From positions 186,001 to 250,000 of the forward strand of contig CAVRYN010000003.1 in the NCBI GenBank assembly GCA_963725505.1: a stretch of 64,000 bases of DNA. The letters are read 5' to 3'. This document shows positions 1 through 7,138 of the stretch, in pieces. Origin of the DNA: Udaeobacter sp963725505. Its GTDB lineage: Bacteria; Verrucomicrobiota; Verrucomicrobiia; Chthoniobacterales; UBA10450. The notes beneath the pieces were generated by a model, which worked only from the letters and a program-made list of their open reading frames with translations, made no database searches and was not told where the DNA came from. Positions within the stretch are counted from its first letter, which is position 1. Each line of letters begins with the position of its first letter. Both the position numbers and the translations under genes were made by a program.

Positions 1-93
1 TCAACGCCCAACGCTCAACGCTCAACGCTCAACGCTCAACTCAGAATTCGACGTTGGACGTTGGGCGTTCGGCGTTCGACGTTCCGCAAAGGA
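1..93. repeat. Degenerate 7-nt tandem array, AACGCTC type
   Basis: Four copies of CAACGCT are followed after a short spacer by the opposite-strand form (GACGTTGG, GGCGTTCG). The array runs directly into the start of mutY and makes an apparent upstream extension of that reading frame (from a TTG at 61) unreliable. Relatives of the same unit occur at 2451-2480, 6513-6578 and inside cysS at 8144-8190. Confidence 0.8.
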
Positions 94-1137
94 ATGATTT
101 GTCCGAAAAACATTCGCGCGTTTCGCGGCTCTCTTCTCCGCTGGTATCGCCGCCACGGCCGCGACCTCCCTTGGCGCCGAACGGGCGACCCATACGCCAT
201 CCTCGTCTCGGAGTTCATGCTCCAGCAAACTCAGGTCGCCACAGTCATTCCTTATTACGATGAATGGCGCCGCCGCTTCCCTGATTTTGCCTCACTGGCT
301 CGCGCTTCTGAAAACGATGTCCTGCGCGCTTGGCAAGGCCTCGGCTATTACGTGCGCGCGCGAAATCTTCACGCTACCGCGAAGGCTGTCGTGGATCGAT
401 ACTGCGGACGCTTCCCGCGATCAGTCGAGCAAATGTGGCAACTTCCGGGAATCGGGGAATACACTGCCCACGCCGTTGCCAGCTTCGCCTTCAATCAATC
501 AGTCCCAATCGTCGAGGCTAACACTGCTCGCGTCTTGACACGGCTTTTCGATTTTCGGGAATCCATCGACTCGGTCGCTGGCCGAAAAACGCTTTGGCAA
601 CATGCAGCGACGCTTCTTCCAAAATCCAACGCCCGGATTTACAATTCCGCGCTCATCGATCTCGGCGCGCTTGTTTGTATTCCCCGAAGGCCCAAATGTG
701 GCATTTGCCCGGTAAAAAAAATCTGCCGCGCAAAACATCCGGAAACGCTGCCGGTCAGGAAATCTCGCCCGCGTACAACGCGACTCGTCGAAAAGCATGC
801 ATTTGTGGTTTGTCAGGGCAAGATCCTACTGGAACAATCGTCCAGACGCTGGCGGGGCATGTGGATTTTGCCGCCTTTGGAAGTTGACTGCTTTAAGCAG
901 TCGAGTTCTCACAGAGGTGCTATTTACACGTCCGTGTTTCCGTTCACAAATCATCGGGTGACGCTCCAGGTTTTCGCCACGGGGCACACGAGATTACCAA
1001 CGAGCGGCAGCTGGTTTCCTATTCGTTCGCTCGACTCGGTTCCTATTCCGTCCCCACATCGCCGCGCGATCACGGACCTGCTTGGAGTTCCGCGTTTACG
1101 CGGTCCGGGGGCGCACACCCCACGATTCGCCGCCTGA
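94..1137 (+). CDS. mutY: A/G-specific adenine DNA glycosylase
   Basis: Removes adenine mispaired with 8-oxoguanine or guanine in base-excision repair. The 347-residue product has the HhH-GPD fold: the catalytic Glu lies in EFMLQQTQVATVIPYY (about residues 40-55), the helix-hairpin-helix in LPGIGEYTAHAV, and the 4Fe-4S ligands in the C-x6-C-x2-C-x5-C pattern of CIPRRPKCGICPVKKIC. A C-terminal NUDIX-like 8-oxoG recognition domain follows (about 225-330). The residue that is the catalytic Asp138 in E. coli (LDGN) is Glu here (VEAN). ATG at 94 was chosen because the preceding codons are repeat-derived; AAAGGA abuts it directly, so the start is not certain. It converges on the broken transporter gene. 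Confidence 0.93.
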   Translation: MICPKNIRAFRGSLLRWYRRHGRDLPWRRTGDPYAILVSEFMLQQTQVATVIPYYDEWRRRFPDFASLARASENDVLRAWQGLGYYVRARNLHATAKAVVDRYCGRFPRSVEQMWQLPGIGEYTAHAVASFAFNQSVPIVEANTARVLTRLFDFRESIDSVAGRKTLWQHAATLLPKSNARIYNSALIDLGALVCIPRRPKCGICPVKKICRAKHPETLPVRKSRPRTTRLVEKHAFVVCQGKILLEQSSRRWRGMWILPPLEVDCFKQSSSHRGAIYTSVFPFTNHRVTLQVFATGHTRLPTSGSWFPIRSLDSVPIPSPHRRAITDLLGVPRLRGPGAHTPRFAA

Positions 1138-1162
1138 AAGCGGAACTCCAAACGGTCGCTTC

Positions 1163-2424
1163 TCACCAAAGCAATAGCAGCACGAGCACGCCGGCAGCAG
1201 TCGTCAGGATCGTGATTGGGATGCCGAACCTCGCGTAATCCCAGAAGCCGACCTGGATGTGTTCGCGCGCGGATTCCACCACGATCATGTTCGCGACCGA
1301 ACCGATGATGGTCAGATTCCCGGCGAATGTCGTCGCCAGCGCGAGCACTTTCCACATCAGCATCGGTTCGAGAAAGCGCGTGATCCATTTCCCTGCGACA
1401 AGCACAAACGGAACATTCGAGAAAATGTTCGAGCCACTACGGAGAGCCACGCCAGGTTCCACGCCTGCACTGTCACCGTGCGTGCTCCGAACATCGGCTG
1501 CAGATGGCGATAGATCGCATCGGGCAAGCCCGTGTCGCTTAGTCCATCGACAACGACAAACAATGCCGCAAAAAATACCAGCAAATGCCAATCGACAAGC
1601 TTGAGCACTTCGTGCGTATCGCGCCGCGCAAGCACCATCACCAGCGCCGCACCCGCGAGTGCCGTCCATGCCAGATTTAGGCCGGCAAGGAAACAGGCAA
1701 AGATCGACACGAACACTGCGCAAACGAGCGCAAACAAACCGCGGTCCAGTTTCGGGATCGCGTGAGGTTCCGTTCAATCACGGCTTGTCGTAGGAGCGCT
1801 TCGAAAACCGAACCGCAAAATTACGAAGTTGATCGCGAGTCCAATAATCGCCGCCAGCACAAGCGATCGCGAAAATTGCACGAATGGAATATGCGAAAGA
1901 TGCCCAATAATCATGTTTTGCGGATTGCCGACGAGTGTGGCAACGCTGCCAATGTTGGCACTGGTCGCCAGCGCAATCAGGTACGGCAGCAACGGGAGTT
2001 TACCGCGCCGGATCACCGCGATGACGAGCGGCGTCAGCATCAGACAGATCGTGTCGTTCACGAGCAACGCCGAGAGAATGCCCGACGTAAGCGTGAGATA
2101 GAGCAACAGCCGCTGCGGCGTGCGTGAAAATCTAAGGACAACTTCCGCCGCCCATTCAAAAAAGTGCGCCAGATAAAGATAGGCGGACACCAGCATCATC
2201 GCCAGTAGCAGCACGATCGTGTCGTAATTGACCGCGCGATAAGCGCGCTCCGGCGTCATCACCCCAGTCGAAACCATCAACACCGCGCCTAGTAAGGCGG
2301 CCGCCGGCCGATTCAATGGCAGAATCCTGATCTGCCGCCCGCTGATCAACACGTAAGTGATCCCGAAGATCACCGTCGCGACGAGTTCCTTCTCAAAATG
2401 ATTCACGGTGCTGCAAAGGATCAT
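1163..2424 (-). pseudogene. ArsB/NhaD-type ion transporter, broken by a stop codon and a frameshift
   Basis: The N-terminal part (2424-1774) is a multi-pass membrane protein with the family signature LVGNPQNMIIG. It ends at an in-frame TGA (1774-1776), and the same frame then continues as transporter sequence (...PKLDRGLFALVCAVFVSI) down to about 1440. There the frame shifts and the family C-terminus (SNIFSNVPFVLV, AGNLTIIGSVANMIVVE) follows to 1163. Known members exchange Na+/H+ or export arsenite; the substrate here cannot be told. ATG at 2424 was chosen because upstream codons are antisense to yicC and repeat DNA. One substitution and one missing base explain everything, so this is a recent pseudogene or a sequencing fault. 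Confidence 0.82.
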
Positions 2425-2450
2425 CTGCCCGTCATGGATGCAATTGAAGC

Positions 2451-2480
2451 TTGAGCGTTGGGCGTTGAACGTTGAGCGTT
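2451..2480. repeat. AACGCTC-type short-period repeat
   Basis: Reads TTGAGCGTTGGGCGTTGAAC and continues with another GTTGAGCGTT: the opposite orientation of the array at 1-93. It lies in the divergent gap between the transporter and yicC, so both promoters must lie in or beside it. Confidence 0.75.
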
Positions 2481-2508
2481 TCTCTGCGATAAGCTTTTGC
2501 ATCGAGAT

Positions 2509-3384
2509 ATGCGGAGCATGACTGGATACGGGCGCGCCGAGACCGATCACGCCGGAACAAAGTTTAGCGTCGAGCTCAATTCCGTGAACCGGAAACAGAG
2601 CGACGTCGTGATCAATTTGCCGCGCGATCTGGCCGAGCTCGAACCGCGTATTCGTCAGACGATCAACGAAAATATTTCTCGCGGCCGGACCAATGCCATC
2701 GTCACTCTCCACAGCGGCGCAGACGGCGCCCGCAACCTGGCGCTAAACACGGAACTCGCCAGCTCCTATCATGAAGCGATGCGTGCATTGCAAAAAGAGT
2801 TAAACGCACCGGGCGAGATCACCATCAACACCATTTTGCAGGCCCCAGGCGTGATGCGGTTCCCAGAAGAAGCCGTGAAGGCGGAAGAAGCATGGCCGGC
2901 AGTCGAACGCGCGCTACGCGCTGCGCTCGCCGATTTAATCAAAATGCGGGAGCGCGAGGGCAAACATTTGGCCAAGGATTTGATTCATCGTCTCAAAGCG
3001 ATCCGGAAAAAACTCAAGGAGGTCCGCGCGCTTCATCCCGACGCGGTGAAACGATATCGCGACGCCCTGCTTGACCGAATTCAAAAAGCCGGACTGCCGA
3101 TCGCCAGCGACGACGAACGGGTTCTCAAGGAAATTACCTTCTTTGCCGACCGCGCTGATGTCTCGGAGGAGTTGACGCGCCTTGAGAGTCACCTCGCTCA
3201 ATTTGCTCATCATTTGCGCAGCAAAGAGCCGGTCGGGCGCACATTGGAATTCATCACCCAGGAAATTTTTCGTGAGCTCAACACATTGGGCGCGAAAGCG
3301 AACGATGCCGCCATTTCACAACGCGTCATCGCTTGCAAAGCGGAGTTGGAGAAGGTCCGGGAACAAGTTCAAAACCTTGAGTAA
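2509..3384 (+). CDS. yicC: YicC family endoribonuclease/sRNA decay factor
   Basis: Begins with the family hallmark MRSMTGYGRAE and runs to 291 residues, the usual YicC size, with the C-terminal DUF1732 part ending in an EFITQEIFRELNTLGAKAND-type helix. E. coli YicC is an endoribonuclease or adaptor affecting sRNA turnover; which role holds here is unknown. ATG at 2509 fits the family N-terminus better than the TTG twelve bases upstream. It overlaps gmk by 8 bases; yicC-gmk is a widely conserved pair that often leads into rpoZ and coaBC. rpoZ is not seen here. Confidence 0.93.
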   Translation: MRSMTGYGRAETDHAGTKFSVELNSVNRKQSDVVINLPRDLAELEPRIRQTINENISRGRTNAIVTLHSGADGARNLALNTELASSYHEAMRALQKELNAPGEITINTILQAPGVMRFPEEAVKAEEAWPAVERALRAALADLIKMREREGKHLAKDLIHRLKAIRKKLKEVRALHPDAVKRYRDALLDRIQKAGLPIASDDERVLKEITFFADRADVSEELTRLESHLAQFAHHLRSKEPVGRTLEFITQEIFRELNTLGAKANDAAISQRVIACKAELEKVREQVQNLE

Positions 3385-3985
3385 ACAGTTTAGCCGCTCC
3401 GGAATTTTGTTCGTCATCTCGGCACCCTCAGGCGCGGGCAAGACGACCCTCGTGGAGGCAGTCCGGAAAACTTCCGATCTTTTCTATTCGGTCTCCTGCA
3501 CGACGCGAGCACCGCGCAGCGGTGAAACTGACGGCGAAGATTATCAATTTCTTTCGGATGCAGATTTCCGCGCGAAAGTCGGAGCGGGCGACTTCTTGGA
3601 GCACGCGCAGGTGCACGGAGATTTTTACGGCACCTTACGCGAACCGGTGCTGACGAACTTGAAAAACGGCGTTGATGTCTTGATCGACATCGACACACAA
3701 GGCGCCGCCACCATCCGCAACTGCGATGATCCAGCAATTCACCAGGCCCTGACGGATGTTTTTATCATGCCGCCCGATCTCGACGAATTGCGGCGACGCT
3801 TGCGCAAACGCGGCACCGAGACCGAGGAGCAGATCGAACGCCGGCTGGAGACCGCGGCGCGAGAAATGGAATTATGGCGCGATTACCGCTACACTATTAT
3901 TAGTGGGTCAGTCGAAGATGATCTGGATAAATTCCGACACATCATGGCTGCAGAAAGTTATTTGAGCCGTCGTTTGAGGCTGTGA
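3377..3985 (+). CDS. gmk: Guanylate kinase
   Basis: Phosphorylates GMP to GDP with ATP. The P-loop is SAPSGAGKTTL, the GMP-binding region follows (SCTTRAPRSGETDGEDYQFL), and the lid Arg residues lie in RRRLRKRGTETEEQIERRL. The length of 202 residues is typical. No ATG is available; the best start is TTG at 3377, which overlaps the yicC stop (TTGAGTAA) and implies translational coupling. An upstream reading through yicC would be spurious. The gene is followed by 37 bases and then coaC in the same direction. Confidence 0.93.
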   Translation: MSKQFSRSGILFVISAPSGAGKTTLVEAVRKTSDLFYSVSCTTRAPRSGETDGEDYQFLSDADFRAKVGAGDFLEHAQVHGDFYGTLREPVLTNLKNGVDVLIDIDTQGAATIRNCDDPAIHQALTDVFIMPPDLDELRRRLRKRGTETEEQIERRLETAAREMELWRDYRYTIISGSVEDDLDKFRHIMAAESYLSRRLRL

Positions 3986-4022
3986 TCACAAAAATCATTC
4001 GCGATTAACTTGTCGATTCTAC

Positions 4023-4646
4023 ATGGAAAAAAATTCCAAACGCAGACTTGAAAAAGCCAGCGCGCGAAAAGTAGTACGCATTCCCGCTGGGAAAAAATCG
4101 GTGGTCCTCGGCGTCACAGGATCGATCGCTGCCTATAAATCTGCTGAGCTGGCCAGTCTGCTCGTCAAACAGGGCCACGAAGTTTTTGTCGTCATGACGC
4201 AGGACGCGACCGAATTCATTTCGCCGCTCACGTTGCAAACGCTTTCCAAAAATCCGGTGACGACCACCTTCTACGATGAAAAAGACAACTGGCGTCCCGG
4301 TCACATTGATCTCGCGGATCGCGCGAACCTGCTCCTGATCGCGCCTGCCACCGCACATATTATCGCCGAACTTGCGCACGGTCTGGCTGGTCATCCGCTC
4401 CCGGCGATCGCGCTCGCCACGCGCGCGCCGATTCTGATCGCACCAGCCATGAATGGAAAAATGTGGCAGCATAACGCCACACAGGAGAACATCGAAAAAC
4501 TCAAAGCGCGCGGGGTCGAATTCATCGGGCCGGAAGAAGGAATGCTCGCGTGCGGTTACGAAGGCCTTGGCCGGCTTTGGAAAGTGAATGACATCGCGTT
4601 CCGGGCTGAATTTCTTCTTAGCCGCCACGACAAATTGATCGCGTGA
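4023..4646 (+). CDS. coaC: Phosphopantothenoylcysteine decarboxylase (CoaC, separate protein)
   Basis: FMN-dependent decarboxylation of 4'-phosphopantothenoylcysteine, a step to coenzyme A. The 207 residues carry the flavoprotein start VLGVTGSIAAYKSAELASLL, the catalytic His in GHIDLADRA, the PAMNGKMW motif, and GMLACGYEGLGRL with the substrate-clamp Cys. About 25 basic residues precede the Rossmann fold. In most bacteria this domain is fused to CoaB; here it ends at a TGA that overlaps the next gene's GTG by four bases, so the two activities are separate but co-translated. Confidence 0.92.
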   Translation: MEKNSKRRLEKASARKVVRIPAGKKSVVLGVTGSIAAYKSAELASLLVKQGHEVFVVMTQDATEFISPLTLQTLSKNPVTTTFYDEKDNWRPGHIDLADRANLLLIAPATAHIIAELAHGLAGHPLPAIALATRAPILIAPAMNGKMWQHNATQENIEKLKARGVEFIGPEEGMLACGYEGLGRLWKVNDIAFRAEFLLSRHDKLIA

Positions 4647-5311
4647 GATTTCTCGTCACGGCCGGACCGACGCGCGAGCCTATTGACCCGGTCCGTTACA
4701 TCTCGAATCGGTCTTCCGGGAAAATGGGCTACGCCATTGCCGAAGCAGCGATCGAAGCCGGACACGATGTCATTTTGATTTCCGGCCCGGTCAACCTCAG
4801 GCCACCCCACCACGCGAAGTTGGTTTCCGTTTCCACCAGTGATGAAATGTTCGATGCGGTCCATCGGCACGCAGACAACTGCGACGTGTGCATCCTGTGC
4901 GCTGCCGTGGCGGATTACATGCCGGCGAAAGTTTCACCGGTAAAAATCAAGAAGCGCGCCGGGAACCTTTCGCTTGAATTAATTCCTACGCGCGACATTC
5001 TCGATTCGTTAGGTCGCAGGCAGAATCGACAATTTCTTCTCGTTGGTTTCGCCGCAGAAACAAATGACGTGGAACAAAACGCGGCGCAGAAACTGCACTC
5101 AAAAAATTGCGACATCATGGTCGCGAACGACGCGCGTCTGGGAATGGAGAGCGATGAAAATGAGTTGATGATTCTGTTTCGTGAGGGCGAAATGAAAAAC
5201 ATTTCTCGCGCGCCAAAAAAAATTCTCGCGCGCGAGCTGGTGAAAATTTTTTCAGAATTCGCAACAAAAATGTTTGACAAAAAAAATGTGACGATTACTG
5301 AACGCACATAA
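4643..5311 (+). CDS. coaB: Phosphopantothenate-cysteine ligase (CoaB, separate protein)
   Basis: Joins cysteine to 4'-phosphopantothenate, the step before CoaC. The start RFLVTAGPTREPIDPVRYIS and SSGKMGYAIAEAA are the nucleotide-binding motifs; AAVADYMPA and the Lys pair in VKIKKRAG are also typical, as are GFAAET and VANDA near the C-terminus. GTG at 4643 overlaps the coaC stop (GTGA). The last 20 residues are A/T-rich and Lys-rich. No terminator follows directly; the next clear one is at 5487-5526, after the mini-ORF. Confidence 0.92.
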   Translation: MRFLVTAGPTREPIDPVRYISNRSSGKMGYAIAEAAIEAGHDVILISGPVNLRPPHHAKLVSVSTSDEMFDAVHRHADNCDVCILCAAVADYMPAKVSPVKIKKRAGNLSLELIPTRDILDSLGRRQNRQFLLVGFAAETNDVEQNAAQKLHSKNCDIMVANDARLGMESDENELMILFREGEMKNISRAPKKILARELVKIFSEFATKMFDKKNVTITERT

Positions 5312-5376
5312 GTGAAGTCATTCCCAACTCTTCACCAGTCTCCGCGCGTTGCGGATTGAAAGGGGGGAATTAGTCG

Positions 5377-5430
5377 ATGGCAAAGAAAAAAGCAGCAAAG
5401 AAAAAATCAGCGAAGAAAAAGAGGCACTAA
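5377..5430 (+). CDS. 17-residue lysine-rich mini-protein
   Basis: ATG-to-TAA reading frame encoding MAKKKAAKKKSAKKKRH, preceded by a strong purine stretch (AAAGGGGGGAAT) six bases before the ATG and followed by a strong hairpin terminator. The composition resembles tails of histone H1-like or nucleoid proteins, but it is too short to assign a family. Support for expression is the ribosome binding site and terminator only. It could instead be the remnant of a longer basic protein. No function is claimed. Confidence 0.5.
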   Translation: MAKKKAAKKKSAKKKRH

Positions 5431-5486
5431 GCCCAACGCTGGATTAACGGCCCCGAAAGTCTTCGGGGTCATAACACCTAACTTCA

Positions 5487-5526
5487 ACCCGGGAGGAGAA
5501 TTCATTTTCCTCCCGGTTTCTTTTTT
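5487..5526 (+). terminator. Rho-independent terminator
   Basis: Stem CCGGGAGGA / TCCTCCCGG with a 10-base loop, followed by TTTCTTTTTT. A second, smaller hairpin (GGCCCCGAAAG / CTTCGGGGTC, 5450-5471) lies just upstream without a U-tract. It would end the transcript of the coaB/mini-ORF unit. Confidence 0.85.
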
Positions 5527-5535
5527 GCACGCCCT

Positions 5536-5653
5536 GTCACCCCGAGCCGCGACAGACGGGCGAGGGACCTCACAATCGGAGCGTGCGATTGCGCAAGTCC
5601 ATTAAGCGTAACCAGTGAAGGTATGTGAGATCCTTCGTTGCGCTCAGAATGAC
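5536..5653. repeat. GTCATCCCGA...GGATGACA-type inverted repeat, copy 1
   Basis: Starts GTCACCCCGAGC, contains GAGGGACCTCACA and, towards the end, TGTGAGATCCTTCG, and closes with CAGAATGACA. The two halves are imperfect inverted repeats. Related copies lie at 18041-18150 and 59807-59924, all intergenic. It has no coding capacity and is consistent with a small non-autonomous mobile or folded element. Confidence 0.85.
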
Positions 5654-5730
5654 ACACAGTATTTGCAGTTCCATCGGAGTCTTATTTCCGTCGTGCACTT
5701 TGTGTTCTTTGTGCGACGTAATCTCTAAAG

Positions 5731-6477
5731 ATGAAGCGTTATCTCGATGCAGCTGAAAATGCCGCGTGCGCAGCGGGAAAGTTGCTTCGACAAAATTTTC
5801 AGCAGCGGCAGCGCGTCCACGCGGTCGCAGCGCACGATATCAAATTGGAGATCGATATTCAGGCGCAGGAGTTGATCGGCAAATTGCTTCTCGATGAATT
5901 TCCCACCCACGCGCTTTACGGCGAGGAAGGTATCGTGGGGGATCAATCCAGCGACCATCAATGGATCGTCGATCCGCTGGATGGCACGGTGAATTATTTC
6001 TACGGTATTCCTCATTTTTGCACTTCGATCGCCCTGCGCCTGCGCAACGAGATCATGGTCGGCGTGATCTACGATCCGATTCGCGACGAGATGTGGGTTG
6101 GACAAAAAGGCGAAGTCCCGAAATTGAATGGCTGCTCGATCCATGTGAGCGATCGCGCGGAGCTTGCTGAAGCCGTTATCTCCATCGGGCTCGCCAAAAC
6201 CGCGGAGACGATCAACGCGAACTTTCCGTTGCTCCAGGAAATGATTCATCGCGTGCGCAAATGCCGCGTGTTCGGCAGCGCTGCGCTCGACATGGCCTAC
6301 GTCGCTTGCGGGCGATTCGATGCGTACATTGAAACGGGAATCAGTTTATGGGACATCGCAGCGGGTTGGCTTCTGGTTGAAAACGCCGGCGGCACTGTCG
6401 ATCTTCGTCCGCGCGAGAACATGAAAGACAAATACAGCATCGTGGCGTCGAATGGTGTGATTGATTTGAAACTGTAG
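5731..6477 (+). CDS. suhB: Inositol-1-monophosphatase family phosphatase
   Basis: Mg2+/Li+-sensitive sugar or inositol phosphatase. The three metal-binding motifs are present: GEEG (about residues 70-73), WIVDPLDGTVNY (about 85-96) and WDIAAGWLLVENAGG (about 209-223). The length of 248 residues matches the family. Members act on inositol monophosphate, histidinol phosphate, PAP or fructose bisphosphate, and the substrate cannot be read from sequence; SuhB is the closest generic name. It stands alone, between a repeat and the repeat upstream of ispF. Confidence 0.85.
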   Translation: MKRYLDAAENAACAAGKLLRQNFQQRQRVHAVAAHDIKLEIDIQAQELIGKLLLDEFPTHALYGEEGIVGDQSSDHQWIVDPLDGTVNYFYGIPHFCTSIALRLRNEIMVGVIYDPIRDEMWVGQKGEVPKLNGCSIHVSDRAELAEAVISIGLAKTAETINANFPLLQEMIHRVRKCRVFGSAALDMAYVACGRFDAYIETGISLWDIAAGWLLVENAGGTVDLRPRENMKDKYSIVASNGVIDLKL

Positions 6478-6512
6478 CCATGAATGACGAAGCACGAGGA
6501 CGCAGCGTGATT

Positions 6513-6578
6513 CGTTATACCGTTACATCGTTACATTGGATTCCCGGTTCAACGTTTCAACGGTTCAACGGTTTAACG
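6513..6578. repeat. Two short-period repeats: CGTTACAT and GGTTCAACG types
   Basis: Reads CGTTATAC, CGTTACATCG, TTACATTGG, then CGGTTCAACGTTTCAACGG and TTCAACGGTTTAACG. Two different short-period arrays abut each other directly upstream of ispF, whose frame runs back through them; the frame start at 6536 is therefore repeat-derived and not the true start. Confidence 0.7.
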
Positions 6579-6598
6579 CGGCGAAGCGGAGCGAAGCC

Positions 6599-7138
6599 AT
6601 GATTCGAACAGGCATTGGTTACGACATTCATCGTCTCGCGGAGGGACGAAAACTGATTTTGGGCGGCGTCGAGATTCCATACTCGCACGGGCTGGAAGGA
6701 CATTCGGACGCGGATGTTTTGTCGCATGCGATCGCAGATGCGTTGCTCGGCGCGCTCGGAGCGGGCGACATCGGCCAGCATTTTCCAAATACGGATGAGT
6801 CGATTCGCGGCATCAGCAGCATCGAGATTTTGAATCGGGTGACCAAATTCCTGACCGACAAAAGAGCGCGCGTGATCAATGTCGATGTCACACTCATCGC
6901 CGAAGCGCCGAAAATCGTCCCGCACGTTCCCGAGATGCGCCAAAAAATTGCCGACGCCATCGAGGTTAGCGAATCGGACGTGAGCGTGAAAGCGACGACC
7001 AACGAAAAACTCGGGCCAATCGGGCGGGGCGAAGGGATGGCCGCAATTGCGATTGCAACAATTGAGATAACGGCAGCGACGATTGAACTCAATCTCCGTA
7101 GCCGGATTCATAAAACGTATGGCGCTGCGCTTTTTTAA
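6599..7138 (+). CDS. ispF: 2-C-methyl-D-erythritol 2,4-cyclodiphosphate synthase
   Basis: MEP-pathway cyclase releasing CMP to give MEcPP. The metal ligands are in GYDIHRL and in GHSDADVLSHA; the rest of the domain includes GDIGQHFPNTD and the C-terminal KATTNEKLGPIGRGEGMAA. The length of 179 residues exceeds the usual ~160 because of a tail (about 159-179) that overlaps the start of cysS by 20 bases. ATG at 6599 is chosen because the family N-terminus is MIRTGIGYDIHRL. Together with dxs further along it shows the organism uses the MEP route. Confidence 0.94.
   Translation: MIRTGIGYDIHRLAEGRKLILGGVEIPYSHGLEGHSDADVLSHAIADALLGALGAGDIGQHFPNTDESIRGISSIEILNRVTKFLTDKRARVINVDVTLIAEAPKIVPHVPEMRQKIADAIEVSESDVSVKATTNEKLGPIGRGEGMAAIAIATIEITAATIELNLRSRIHKTYGAALF

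Noticed and set aside
4005..4628. 207-residue frame antisense to coaC
   Set aside because: Coincident length with coaC itself; shadow of a real gene.
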